Shown here piece after piece: positions 9,029 through 18,041 of a stretch of DNA of 64,000 nucleotides. The notes under the pieces were generated by a model. It was not told the DNA's origin. It saw only the letters and a program-made list of their open reading frames with translations, and ran no database searches. The stretch comes from Anaerococcus obesiensis ph10. Its GTDB lineage: Bacteria > Bacillota > Clostridia > Tissierellales > Peptoniphilaceae. Numbering within the stretch: the first letter of the stretch is position 1; each line of letters begins with the position of its first letter. The stretch spans positions 124,001 through 188,000 of the forward strand of contig NZ_HE978531.1 in assembly GCF_000311745.1 (NCBI RefSeq), read 5' to 3'. A program made the translations under genes and the position numbers.

Positions 9029-10201
9029 ATGAATAATTTAAATTATGATGGAATATATGATATTTTGAACAAAATGAATTTGCCATTAGTAATTATAGTT
9101 TTAATTTTAGGACTTGCTATTTTGTTTTTAATATCAAAAATTTTAATAAAGGCTGGTTTATTTTTATTAGTAATGACCTTTATTTTCGATTTTTTCATGA
9201 GGGTTTTGCCGATAGATATTTACCAAAATTATCCTAGCATAAAGCTTATTATAAATATATTATATGCTTTGGGATTTTTTATTTTTGCCTATAAAAATAT
9301 AAAAAGAATAATGAAAAATAAGAGAAAAAAAGAACTTTTTAAAGATAAAAATCCAGTAAAAAAACAAAAGTCTGATAAAAATCCTATAAAAAGTTTTTTC
9401 GCATACACAGGCTCACTTCCATTTTTGATTATGCTTTTATTAAATGTATTTAATCCTGGAGGTGGAATTTATAAAAATATTTTACACTTACTTACAAGCC
9501 TATCTTTTTTATTTATGGTATTTACAACTTTATACAATACATATAAAAGAGTTGATACATTTAAGGGAAATACAGGCAGAATGAGGTTTGATGATTTAAA
9601 TATTCCTTTTAGAAAAAATTCTCAAAACAAAAGCAAAAATTCAGATAGAAAAGTTTTGAAAAAAGAAGAAAACGAACAAGTAGAGGATGATTTAGAAAAA
9701 ACTCAAACAAAAAGATTAAATTTGAAAGATATAGATAAAAAACTAAATGAAAATGTAAATGAAGAAATAAATTTATATGATTTTAGAGATAAAATGAATC
9801 AAAATGATTTGATTAATCTTATAAATGATAAAAATAGCAAACTTGTCACGATGATTTCTCTTACAAATTTGGCTGATGGAGTGAAAAAATCTTATAAATC
9901 AGACAAGTGTAAAGCTGATATTAGACAAGAAGATGAATACAAGCTTGATTTGGAATTTGAAAATTTCAATGATTATGATTATGGTAGATTTATTGATTTG
10001 CTTTTAGATTATTCAAAAAATAGGTCAAAATATAAATTTCAACTTGATTTGATTCCACAAAAAGCAAAAAATTCAAAGGTAGTATTTTATGATCCATCAA
10101 ACCTATATGAGCTTGATAGGTCATTTGGAAATGAATTTCAAGGAAGAACAATTTCTATGAATTTCCCAAAATATAAAATAAATTATATAACAGAAAATTA
10201 A
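9029..10201 (+). CDS. Uncharacterised multi-pass membrane protein with a charged cytoplasmic tail
   Basis: No family is recognised. The 390-residue protein has two halves. Residues 1-180 hold about five hydrophobic segments (near 19-38, 41-60, 70-90, 131-148 and 156-178), separated by a very basic loop (KNKRKKELFKDKNPVKKQK). Residues 180-390 are hydrophilic, rich in Lys, Asp and Asn, and include an acidic/basic stretch suggestive of a coiled or disordered linker and then a more globular end (DLEFENFNDYDYGRFIDLLL). RBS AAGGTGGT precedes ATG 9029. It stands alone between the tRNA and a divergent small gene, with its own promoter and terminator. Function cannot be inferred. Confidence 0.75.
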   Translation: MNNLNYDGIYDILNKMNLPLVIIVLILGLAILFLISKILIKAGLFLLVMTFIFDFFMRVLPIDIYQNYPSIKLIINILYALGFFIFAYKNIKRIMKNKRKKELFKDKNPVKKQKSDKNPIKSFFAYTGSLPFLIMLLLNVFNPGGGIYKNILHLLTSLSFLFMVFTTLYNTYKRVDTFKGNTGRMRFDDLNIPFRKNSQNKSKNSDRKVLKKEENEQVEDDLEKTQTKRLNLKDIDKKLNENVNEEINLYDFRDKMNQNDLINLINDKNSKLVTMISLTNLADGVKKSYKSDKCKADIRQEDEYKLDLEFENFNDYDYGRFIDLLLDYSKNRSKYKFQLDLIPQKAKNSKVVFYDPSNLYELDRSFGNEFQGRTISMNFPKYKINYITEN

Positions 10202-10204
10202 ATT

Positions 10205-10254
10205 AAAGCTGGTGAAAATTATTAATCAATAATGGTTTTTGCACCAGCTTTTTT
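10205..10254 (+). terminator. Terminator after the 9029 gene
   Basis: AAAGCTGGTGaAAA pairs with TTTTTGCACCAGCTTT; a T-run follows. The loop is long and AT-rich (about 10218-10236). A-run upstream means it could also work for the convergent minus gene. Confidence 0.7.
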
Positions 10255-10294
10255 ACTTTGTGAAAAATTCTATATAATAAAGGGATAATAATAT

Positions 10295-10783
10295 TTAGAA
10301 GTCACTGTATAATAAATCTTCAATATTTACTGAAATATCTTCTTTATTATTTTCTTGGGAAATGTTATCTAACAGTAAATATAAATTATCGTTATAATTT
10401 AATTTAAAAATATCATTAAAAGCTTGTTCAAAATAAATACTATTATTTTCTTCATAAATTGAGCTTATAATAAAACCACCATCTTTAATTTTGAAAGTAA
10501 CTATAATAAATTCTTCTTTATCAGGGAAATTTGAAGTACTTATCTTTTTTGTTTTTTCTGAATCTTTTATTATATTTAAAAATTTATTTATATGTGATTT
10601 TTTATAAACTTCCCTTTTCTCAACTCCTCTATCATTAATAACTCTAATAAATGTAATACTACTAATCTTATCAGGTTTAGGTGTCTTTACTTTTTCATTA
10701 TTAGTTTTATATTTAAAAATCAAACTAAGACTAATAATTATAATAGCTGAAATTAATAAAAATATTTTTTTCTTTTTCTTCAT
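10295..10783 (-). CDS. Small membrane-anchored extracellular protein, possibly DUF5301-like
   Basis: A 162-residue protein with a basic N-terminus (MKKKKKIF) and one hydrophobic segment (residues 7-24), so it is anchored with its body outside the cell; there is no lipobox cysteine. The body contains patterns such as ITFIRV, REVYKK, FLNIIKDSEKTKK, NFPDKEEF and YFEQAFNDIFKL, which resemble DUF5301-type secreted proteins of Bacillota by memory; this is not verified. The gene is alone, with RBS AAGGAG (minus strand) before ATG. The 259-base gap to tex holds a candidate tex promoter and a hairpin but no gene. Confidence 0.65.
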   Translation of the reverse strand: MKKKKKIFLLISAIIIISLSLIFKYKTNNEKVKTPKPDKISSITFIRVINDRGVEKREVYKKSHINKFLNIIKDSEKTKKISTSNFPDKEEFIIVTFKIKDGGFIISSIYEENNSIYFEQAFNDIFKLNYNDNLYLLLDNISQENNKEDISVNIEDLLYSDF

Positions 10784-10925
10784 AATCTTTCTCCTTTTAT
10801 ATTTTATATTAAAAATTTGTAGTAATTTATATAGTAACCATACTGGATTAAAAGCTAATACAAAAGTTTTAAAGTTATACTACTTTCACAAATTTTAATA
10901 ATTCTTAAATATTATATTCTATTTT

Positions 10926-10954
10926 TTCGAATTAATGACCTATTAGGGTATAGT
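10926..10954 (+). promoter_or_regulatory. Candidate tex promoter
   Basis: TTCGAA (10926-10931), 17-bp spacer and TATAGT (10949-10954). The box is embedded in GGGTATAGTAT, which also occurs at 35623-35633 upstream of the YbaK gene, suggesting a shared promoter type. Confidence 0.4.
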
Positions 10955-10984
10955 ATATTTGTATTTAAAGAAATATATTAATTA

Positions 10985-11012
10985 AAAAATATAGGAAATC
11001 TCCTATATTTTT
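10985..11012 (+). terminator. Hairpin with T-run in the tex leader (attenuator-like)
   Basis: AAAAATATAGGA (10985-10996), loop AATC, TCCTATATTTTT (11001-11012): a perfect 12-bp stem. It lies 30 bases before tex and about 30 bases after the candidate promoter, with no upstream plus-strand gene that it could serve. It may act as a leader attenuator or end a very short RNA. Confidence 0.45.
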
Positions 11013-11042
11013 GTGATTTTAGATTGAATTAGTGAGGTAATA

Positions 11043-13133
11043 ATGGAAATATCAAAAATTCTTTCCGATGAATTGAATATTAATCAAAAAAGTATCGATG
11101 AGGTTATAAAATTATTAGATGAAGGCTCTACTGTTGCTTTCATTGCAAGATATAGAAAAGAAAAAACTGGTGGCTTAAAAGATACTGAAATTAGAGATAT
11201 TGAAAGTGGACTTACAAGGCTTAGAAATTTTGAAAAAAGAAAAGAAGAAATTCTTACTTCTTTGGAAAATCAAGAAAAGCTTGATGATGAATTGAAAGAA
11301 AAAATTGAAAAGGCAAAAACTTTGACTGAGCTTGAAGATATATATGCTCCTTTTAAGAAAAAAAGAAAAACAAGAGCTGATAAGGCAAAAGAACTTGGTC
11401 TAATGGAGCTTTTGGATGAGATTTTGATGAATGCAACAAGTGAAGAAGAAGGTCTTGAACTTGCAAAAAAATACATAAAAGAAGGCATAGAGGATGAAGT
11501 CGATGCTATAAATAAATCTTTGGATATTTTGGCAGAAGATGTTGCAAATAACATTGAGGCAAAAAATATAATTAGAAGAGATGGACTTGTTAGGGCAAGA
11601 ATTTTGGCAGAAAAAAAAGAAGATGAAGATTTGATTTATGAAAATTATTATGGTTTTGATGAAAAAATTAAAAATTTAAAGCCTTTTCAAATTTTAGCCT
11701 TAAATAGGGCAGAAAAAAATGGTGATTTGACTGTAAAATTAGAATTTACAGATAATTACAATCTAACTTTAATCAAAAATCTTTATAAATCCAACAATGA
11801 TTATACAGAATCTTTGATAAAAAAAGCTATTGAAGATTCATACAAAAGGCTTTTAATTCCTACAATAACAACTGAAATAAAAAATAAGCTTACAGAAAAT
11901 GCCGAAAATGAATCAATTAAAGTTTTTTCAAAAAATTTGAAGCCATATATTTTACAAAGACCTATCAAAGATAAAAATATAATTGGTCTTGATCCGGGTT
12001 TTAGGACAGGTTGTAAGGTTGCTGTTATTGATAAGCACGGAAAATATTTAGATCAGGCTGTAATTTATCCAGTAAAACCTCACTCTAAAGAAAAAGAATC
12101 TATTGAGATTTTAAAAAATTTAATTAGTAAATACGATGTTGATATAATTGCTTTGGGAAATGCAACCGCAAGTAGGGAAACTGAAATTGTTGTAAATAAA
12201 TTATTAAAAGAAGTTGATGGTGTTTCTTATGCAATTGTAAATGAAGCAGGAGCTTCTGTTTATTCTGCATCAAAGCTTGGGGAAGAAGAATTTCCAAATC
12301 TTGATGTTACAATTAGAGGTGCAGTTTCAATGGCAAGAAGACTTCAAGATCCTATGGCAGAGCTTGTAAAAATTGATCCAAAACATTTGGGCGTTGGTCA
12401 ATATCAACATGATATAAATCAAAAAAAATTAGACGATGAGCTTGAAAAAGTTGTAGAAGATAGTGTAAATGAAGTCGGGGTAAATATAAATAATGCATCT
12501 TACAAATTATTATCTTATGTTTCCGGATTAAATTTAAATCTTGCAAAAAGAATCGAAGAAGATTTTAAAAATGGTGCGATAAAAGAAAGAAAAGACTTAA
12601 AAAAAGTTAAAGGTCTTGGAGATAAAACTTATAAGATGGCAGCTGGATTTTTGAGATTTCCCGACTCTCCAAATTTTTTGGATAATACAGCAGTTCATCC
12701 AGAAAGCTACGTTATTGCAAAAAAACTTGTAGATTATAATTTGGATGAAATTGATTTAGAAAAATGTGCTGACGAACTTGAAGTTGGCGTTTTGACTTTA
12801 AAAGATATAATTGAAGAATTAAAAAAACCAGGACGTGATCCAAGAGATGAACTTCCAGAAGTTGTTACAAAAAGTGAAATTTTATCAATAGATGATTTGA
12901 ATGAGGGAGATATTTTGGAAGGAACTGTAAGAAATATTACAGAGTTCGGTTGCTTTGTTGATATTGGAGTAGGAATTGATGGACTTGTTCATATATCAAA
13001 TATGAGCGATAAATTTATAAAAGATCCAAATGAGATTGTTACAAATTCTGATATAATAAAAGTAAAAGTAATAGAAATTGACAAAAAAAGAGAAAGAATT
13101 GGTTTGTCAATGAAAAATTTAAAGGAGAAATAA
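11043..13133 (+). CDS. tex: Tex-family RNA-binding transcription accessory protein (S1 domain)
   Basis: A 696-residue Tex/YdcI-type protein. It shows the N-terminal helical region (residues ~1-190, with VAFIARYRKEKTGGL), the YqgF-like RNase H fold (IIGLDPGFRTGCKVAVID near residue 317), helix-hairpin-helix repeats (KKVKGLGDKTY), and a C-terminal S1 RNA-binding domain (residues ~625-692, EGTVRNITEFGCFVDIG). Tex binds nucleic acid and is linked to transcription and toxin expression in other bacteria; its precise role is unsettled. RBS GAGG before ATG 11043. Its stop is directly followed by the ATG of the PTS IIA gene. Confidence 0.95.
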   Translation: MEISKILSDELNINQKSIDEVIKLLDEGSTVAFIARYRKEKTGGLKDTEIRDIESGLTRLRNFEKRKEEILTSLENQEKLDDELKEKIEKAKTLTELEDIYAPFKKKRKTRADKAKELGLMELLDEILMNATSEEEGLELAKKYIKEGIEDEVDAINKSLDILAEDVANNIEAKNIIRRDGLVRARILAEKKEDEDLIYENYYGFDEKIKNLKPFQILALNRAEKNGDLTVKLEFTDNYNLTLIKNLYKSNNDYTESLIKKAIEDSYKRLLIPTITTEIKNKLTENAENESIKVFSKNLKPYILQRPIKDKNIIGLDPGFRTGCKVAVIDKHGKYLDQAVIYPVKPHSKEKESIEILKNLISKYDVDIIALGNATASRETEIVVNKLLKEVDGVSYAIVNEAGASVYSASKLGEEEFPNLDVTIRGAVSMARRLQDPMAELVKIDPKHLGVGQYQHDINQKKLDDELEKVVEDSVNEVGVNINNASYKLLSYVSGLNLNLAKRIEEDFKNGAIKERKDLKKVKGLGDKTYKMAAGFLRFPDSPNFLDNTAVHPESYVIAKKLVDYNLDEIDLEKCADELEVGVLTLKDIIEELKKPGRDPRDELPEVVTKSEILSIDDLNEGDILEGTVRNITEFGCFVDIGVGIDGLVHISNMSDKFIKDPNEIVTNSDIIKVKVIEIDKKRERIGLSMKNLKEK

Positions 13134-13624
13134 ATGTTTGATTTTTTTAAAAAGAAAAAAAGGAAGAAAAAATCGTATCTATAGCAAGTCCTGTAAAAGG
13201 AAAAGTTGTAAAATTAGAAGAAGTGCCAGATCCAGTTTTTGCAGAAAAAATGGTAGGAGATGGATTTGCAGTAGAACCTGAAAATGGCGAAGTTTTTGCT
13301 CCGGTAAGTGGAGAAGTTACTTTACAACCAGAAGGCTACCATGCGATCGGAATAAAAACACAAGAAGGACTTGAAGTATTAGTACATTTTGGACTTGAAA
13401 CTGTAGAATTAAAAGGCGAAGGCTTTACTCCTCATGTTAAAGTTGGAGATATGGTTAAAAAAGGCGATAAGGTATTGTCAGTAGATATTGAAAAAATAAA
13501 AGACAAAGTGCCTTCAATAATTACACCTTGCATTGTCGCAAATTTGGAAGAAAATATTTTATCAGAAATAAATTTTGAAGCAAATTGTGGCGAAGAAGTT
13601 CAAAAAGTTACAATCGTAGAATAA
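13134..13624 (+). CDS. crr: PTS glucose-type IIA component, frameshifted near its N-terminus
   Basis: Phosphocarrier EIIA(Glc)-type domain. The long open part (from an in-frame GTG at 13223) has both key histidines, in EGYHAIG and in EVLVHFGLE, the latter being the phosphorylation site in known EIIAs. The family N-terminus is also present but in another frame: ATG 13134, right after the tex stop and behind AAGGAGAAATAA, reads MFDFFKKKK; the other frame reads EEKIVSIASPVKGKVVKLEE up to the GTG. One extra A in the A7 run at 13155-13161 would join them into a normal 163-residue protein. As it stands the gene is broken, or is read by slippage at the A-run. No IIB/IIC gene is nearby. Confidence 0.85.
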
Positions 13625-13687
13625 TTGATTAAAAAAACTAAGTGTGATAATATTTTTAAGGATAAAAATTTAAAAAGTGGAGGATAA

Positions 13688-15406
13688 ATGAGATTATCGA
13701 ATTATTATATGCCTACATTAAGAGATGATCCTCAAGATGCAGAAACACAAAGTCATAAGCTTTTGGTAAGAGGAGCTTTTATTAGAAAAACTTCATCAGG
13801 AGTTTATTCCTACTTACCATTAGGAATGAAAGTTATAAATAAAATTGAAAATATTGTAAGAAAATCTATGGAAAAATATGATTCTATAGAAGTAAGTACA
13901 TCAGTATTACAAAGTAAAGATATTTGGGAAAAATCTGGTAGATGGCAAAATTTTGGACCGGAAATGTTTAAAATAAAAGATAGACACGACAGAGAATTTT
14001 GTCTTGGACCAACTGCCGAAGAACAATTTACAAATTTGATTAAAGACGAATTAAATTCGTATAAGCAACTTCCATTAAATTTGTACCAAATAGTTTCGAA
14101 ATTTAGGGATGAAAAAAGACCAAGATTTGGAATAAATAGGTCAAGAGATTTTATAATGAAAGATGCTTATTCATTTGACGTTGATATGGAAGGCTTGGAA
14201 AAATCTTACCAAAAAATGTGGGATGCTTATGTAGAAGTTTTTGATGCCCTAGGCCTTGATTATAAAATTGTTGAGGGAGATTCTGGAGCTATGGGTGGAA
14301 ATATAAGCCACGAATTTATGGCACTTGCAGAAACAGGAGAAGGCGAAATTTTTTATACAGAAAATTCAAATTATGCAGCAACTGATGAATCTGCAAAATT
14401 TTTCCTAGAAATTGACGAAAATGAAAAAGAAAAGGAATTAGAATTAGTTGAAACAAAAGATGCAAAAACAATTGAAGAAGTTTCAAATTTTCTAAAAATA
14501 GATGAAAATAAATGTGCCAAAGCTGTAGATTTATTGGTAAAAGGTGAACCTGTTCTTGTTATTGTTCCAGGAGATAGGGAATTAAATATGGCAAAATTAA
14601 TTTCTTATTTACAAGTTCCAGAACATGAAATAGAAATGATGGATGATGAAACAATAAGAAAAATCACAGGAGCAGAACCAGGTTTTACTGGTCCAAAAGA
14701 TTTAAAAGAAGATGTGAGAGTTATTGTTGATAAGTCAATTACAAGATATAAAAATATGGTAATTGGAGCAAACAAAACTGACCATCATTATATAAATGCA
14801 AATTATAAGAGAGATTTTGATGGGGAAGTTTGCGAAGATTTGTTGACAGCAAAAGAAGGCGACTTTTCACAAGATGGAAAAGAAAAACTTCAACTTGCTC
14901 GTGGAATAGAAGTAGGAAATATTTTCCAATTGGGAACAAAATATTCCGAAAGTCTTGAGGCTTATTTCTTGGATGAAAATGGAAAACAAAAACCATTTAT
15001 AATGGGCTCTTATGGAATAGGAATTACAAGATCAATTTCTGCAATTATTGAGCAACATTACGATGAAAATGGAATAATTTGGCCAACAAAAGTTGCTCCA
15101 TTTGAAGCTTGGATAACTCTTGTAAACAAAAACAATGAAGAGCAAAAAGAAATAGCAGAAAAAATCTACAATAAATTATTAGATGCAGGCATTGAAGTAA
15201 TGCTTGATGATAGAAAAGAAAGAGCTGGAGTTAAATTTAATGACAGAGACTTGGTTGGAGTTCCTTATAGGATTACTGTAGGAAAAGATGCAAAAGATGA
15301 TATGGTAGAATTTTCAAAAAGATCTGATATGGAAAACTTAAAAATGCCAACAGATGAAGCTGTCGAAAAAATTATATCTTCAATAAAAGACGATTTATGC
15401 AAATAG
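13688..15406 (+). CDS. proS: Prolyl-tRNA synthetase, bacterial type with editing insertion
   Basis: Class IIa aminoacyl-tRNA synthetase of 572 residues that charges tRNA-Pro. Motif 2 region FRDEKRPRFGINRSRDF and TxE-type GPTAEEQFT lie in the N-terminal catalytic part; motif 3 is GSYGIGITRS near residue 443. Between them, residues ~245-375 form the YbaK-like INS editing domain that hydrolyses Ala-tRNA-Pro in this ProS type. The anticodon-binding domain follows (APFEAWITLVN onward). RBS GTGGAGGA before ATG 13688. The last bases overlap the next small gene by ten nucleotides. A freestanding YbaK-type protein is encoded at 35666. Confidence 0.97.
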   Translation: MRLSNYYMPTLRDDPQDAETQSHKLLVRGAFIRKTSSGVYSYLPLGMKVINKIENIVRKSMEKYDSIEVSTSVLQSKDIWEKSGRWQNFGPEMFKIKDRHDREFCLGPTAEEQFTNLIKDELNSYKQLPLNLYQIVSKFRDEKRPRFGINRSRDFIMKDAYSFDVDMEGLEKSYQKMWDAYVEVFDALGLDYKIVEGDSGAMGGNISHEFMALAETGEGEIFYTENSNYAATDESAKFFLEIDENEKEKELELVETKDAKTIEEVSNFLKIDENKCAKAVDLLVKGEPVLVIVPGDRELNMAKLISYLQVPEHEIEMMDDETIRKITGAEPGFTGPKDLKEDVRVIVDKSITRYKNMVIGANKTDHHYINANYKRDFDGEVCEDLLTAKEGDFSQDGKEKLQLARGIEVGNIFQLGTKYSESLEAYFLDENGKQKPFIMGSYGIGITRSISAIIEQHYDENGIIWPTKVAPFEAWITLVNKNNEEQKEIAEKIYNKLLDAGIEVMLDDRKERAGVKFNDRDLVGVPYRITVGKDAKDDMVEFSKRSDMENLKMPTDEAVEKIISSIKDDLCK

Positions 15407-15696
15407 TTGATTATAAAATTTCAAAAGAATTTTTAAAAAAGATATTAGTTGATAATAAAAAAATAATAGCCCTATTTCATGCAAATTGGTCAAGCTCTTC
15501 GAATTTAATGAAAAAAAACTTTTTAAAAGAAGAAGAAGACTCATATAAAAATATAAAAAAAATGATTATAGACATTGATAAAAATAGGGAATTAATCAAA
15601 AAATTGGGTATTAATCAAATACCATCTTTAGTTTCTATTACTAAAGATAGTCTAAACGAAAATGATTTTATAATAAATTCATTAAGGAGTATTTAA
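15397..15696 (+). CDS. Small thioredoxin-fold protein lacking the CXXC cysteines
   Basis: A 99-residue protein with thioredoxin-like layout: KKIIALFHANWSSSS sits where thioredoxin has its strand plus WCGPC, then IDIDKNRELIKKLGINQIPSLV gives the middle strand, helix and cis-proline loop (P76). Both redox cysteines are replaced by serine (S32-S35), so disulfide exchange chemistry is not possible at that site; it may be a binding or chaperone module, or a decayed thioredoxin. The ATG lies inside the proS 3' end (ten-base overlap) and the stop is nine bases before the fba start, so it is translated with both. Fold assignment is by pattern only. Confidence 0.7.
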   Translation: MQIVDYKISKEFLKKILVDNKKIIALFHANWSSSSNLMKKNFLKEEEDSYKNIKKMIIDIDKNRELIKKLGINQIPSLVSITKDSLNENDFIINSLRSI

Positions 15697-15705
15697 GGAG
15701 CAAAT

Positions 15706-16575
15706 ATGTTAGTTAATGCAAAAGAAATGTTAGATAAGGCTTATGAAAATGGTTACGGAATTGGACAATTCAATATAAATAACCTTGAATGGACAAAGGC
15801 AATACTTGAAGCTTGTGAGGAAAAAAAATCAGCAGTTATTTTGGGAGTATCAGAAGGTGCTGCAAAATATATGGGTGGATTTAATGTAGTTAGTAAAATG
15901 GTTGAAGGACTTGATAAAGATTTAAATATCACAGTACCAGTTGCTCTTCACTTAGACCACGGTTCATACGAAGGAGCTAAAAAAGCACTAGAAGCAGGTT
16001 TTACATCAATAATGTTTGATGGTTCAAGCCTACCAATAGATGAAAATATAGAAAAAACAAAAGAAATTGTTGAGTTATGTCATTCCAAAAATGTTTCTGT
16101 AGAAGCAGAAGTTGGTGGAATCGGTGGAGAAGAAGATGGAGTTGTTTCTGCAGGAGAATTAGCAGATCCTGAAGAATGTAAAAAAGTTGCATCACTTGGC
16201 ATTGATTTCTTAGCAGCAGGAATTGGAAATATTCACGGAGTATATCCTGAAGATTGGCAAGGACTTAATTTTAAAAGACTTGAAGAAATCAAAGAAGCAG
16301 CTGGAAAAATTCCTCTAGTTTTACACGGAGGTACAGGAATTCCAGAAGAACAAGTTAAAAAAGCTATCGAAAGAGGAGTTTCAAAAATAAATATTAATAC
16401 TGAATGCCAAATAGTATTTACAGAAGCTACAAGAAAATATTTTGAAGAAGGTAAAGATAAAGTTGGCAAGGGATTTGACCCAAGAAAAGTATTAAAACCA
16501 GGTTTTGAAGCAATCAAAGATAAGGTTAGAGAAAAAATAGAATTTTTCGAATGTGAAAATTCAGCAGAAAAATAA
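15706..16575 (+). CDS. fba: Class II fructose-1,6-bisphosphate aldolase
   Basis: Zinc-dependent aldolase of glycolysis and gluconeogenesis, 289 residues. Visible family features: NAKEMLDKAYENGYGIGQFN at the start, the catalytic Asp and zinc-ligand histidine in ALHLDHGS, the zinc-ligand region VSVEAEVGGIGGEED, the His in GNIHGVYP, the phosphate-binding VLHGGTGIP, and KININTE. RBS AAGGAG before ATG 15706. It follows the thioredoxin-like gene closely and ends at a terminator. Confidence 0.96.
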   Translation: MLVNAKEMLDKAYENGYGIGQFNINNLEWTKAILEACEEKKSAVILGVSEGAAKYMGGFNVVSKMVEGLDKDLNITVPVALHLDHGSYEGAKKALEAGFTSIMFDGSSLPIDENIEKTKEIVELCHSKNVSVEAEVGGIGGEEDGVVSAGELADPEECKKVASLGIDFLAAGIGNIHGVYPEDWQGLNFKRLEEIKEAAGKIPLVLHGGTGIPEEQVKKAIERGVSKININTECQIVFTEATRKYFEEGKDKVGKGFDPRKVLKPGFEAIKDKVREKIEFFECENSAEK

Positions 16576-16584
16576 AAATAAAAT

Positions 16585-16612
16585 CGGAGCCTTTTGGCTC
16601 CGTATATTTTTA
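16585..16612 (+). terminator. Terminator after fba
   Basis: CGGAGCC (16585-16591), loop TTTT, GGCTCCG (16596-16602), then a T-rich tail. The rho ATG is only 16 bases further. Confidence 0.85.
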
Positions 16613-16627
16613 TTGTAAAGGAATAAT

Positions 16628-17983
16628 ATGGATATAAATATAAATGATTTAGATAAGCTAAAGTTAGATGAACTAAGAGAAATTGGAAAAAACCTTTCGA
16701 TAAAATCTCTTTCATCTTACAGAAAAAATGAGCTTGTAGAAATAATTAAAGAGGCATATAGCAATAGTAAAAATTTTGAAAATAATGAAAGTTCTAGCAA
16801 TGATTTAGATGATTCAAATGAAAATTTTGATCTTGGAGAAAAATTTAATTGCGAAGGACTCTTAGACCTTCACGAAGATGGTTTTGGATTTTTAAGAACT
16901 GAGCTTTATGAATCTAGCAATGATGATATATATGTTTCTCCTAAACAAGTTAAAATGTTTAGACTAAAAACAGGTGATTTTATTAAAGGAATTGCCAGAG
17001 TAAAAAAAGATAAAGATAAATTTTCTCCCTTAATTTTCGTATCAGATGTAAATGGCTTAAAGGCAGCAGATGCTTTTAATAGGTCAAATTTTGAATCACT
17101 CACACCAATATACCCAAATCAAAAATTAAAACTTGAAACAAGCAAAGATAAAATTTCTCAAAGAATAATAGATATTATTGCGCCTATAGGAAGAGGACAA
17201 AGAGGTCTTATTGTATCTCAACCAAAAGCTGGTAAGACTACTTTGATTAAGGATATTGAATATGCTCTTGAAAAAAACTTTGATGATTTAAAGATTTTGG
17301 TTTTATTGATTGATGAAAGACCAGAAGAAGTTACAGATTTTAAAAGATTTGTAAATCAATACAGGGACAAAGATAATGAGCTTACAAGAACAGAAGTTGC
17401 AGCATCAACTTTTGATAAGGCTCCTCAAAATCATATTTATATGCAAGAGATGGTTCTTGAAAGAGCAAAAAGACTTGTAGAAGATAATAAAGACGTTGTA
17501 ATTTTATTAGATTCAATTACAAGGCTTGCAAGGGCTTATAATATTATGACACCACAATCAGGAAGAACTCTTTCTGGAGGTCTTGATCCTTTGGCTTTAA
17601 TTGGCCCAAAGAAATTTTTTGGCGCTGCAAGAAATATTGAAAACGGTGGATCTCTTACAATTATCGCAACAGCTCTTGTCGATACGGGATCAAGAATGGA
17701 TGATATGGTTTATGAAGAATTTAAGGGAACTGGTAATATGGAATTGCATCTTGATAGAAAGCTTGCCCAAAGAAGAATTTTCCCAGCCATTGATATAGAA
17801 AAATCATCAACAAGAAAAGATAATTTATTATTGAGTAACAAAGAGCTTGAGGCAGTTTATAAACTTAGAAATTCTGATATGAAAGATAAGATGGATTTCA
17901 CAAATGAATTAATTAATTTAATGGCAAAATGCAAATCAAATGATGAGTTTGTAGAACTTATAAATAAAACTTACAAAAATTAG
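16628..17983 (+). CDS. rho: Transcription termination factor Rho
   Basis: Hexameric RNA helicase/translocase for factor-dependent termination, 451 residues. N-terminal SAP-like helical domain ([20 protein letters not shown]), an acidic linker (residues ~50-70), a cold-shock-like RNA-binding fold ([12 protein letters not shown]), Walker A QPKAGKTT around residues 197-204, Walker [15 protein letters not shown], and the Q/R-loop segment ([23 protein letters not shown]). RBS AAAGGAATA before ATG 16628. The terminator of fba lies directly upstream, so the rho promoter should overlap that region; none was clear by eye. Confidence 0.97.
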   Translation: MDININDLDKLKLDELREIGKNLSIKSLSSYRKNELVEIIKEAYSNSKNFENNESSSNDLDDSNENFDLGEKFNCEGLLDLHEDGFGFLRTELYESSNDDIYVSPKQVKMFRLKTGDFIKGIARVKKDKDKFSPLIFVSDVNGLKAADAFNRSNFESLTPIYPNQKLKLETSKDKISQRIIDIIAPIGRGQRGLIVSQPKAGKTTLIKDIEYALEKNFDDLKILVLLIDERPEEVTDFKRFVNQYRDKDNELTRTEVAASTFDKAPQNHIYMQEMVLERAKRLVEDNKDVVILLDSITRLARAYNIMTPQSGRTLSGGLDPLALIGPKKFFGAARNIENGGSLTIIATALVDTGSRMDDMVYEEFKGTGNMELHLDRKLAQRRIFPAIDIEKSSTRKDNLLLSNKELEAVYKLRNSDMKDKMDFTNELINLMAKCKSNDEFVELINKTYKN

Positions 17984-18041
17984 CCATAAATTTATTATAT
18001 AAGTTATAATGAAGATGTAATAAATTAAGTTAGGGATTTTT

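Noticed and set aside
13152-13170. Programmed dnaX-like -1 frameshift in the PTS IIA gene
   Set aside because: Zero-frame codons are AAG AAA AAA AGG, not the A-AAA-AAG arrangement, and no clear downstream stem; four other A-run losses make an indel explanation more economical.
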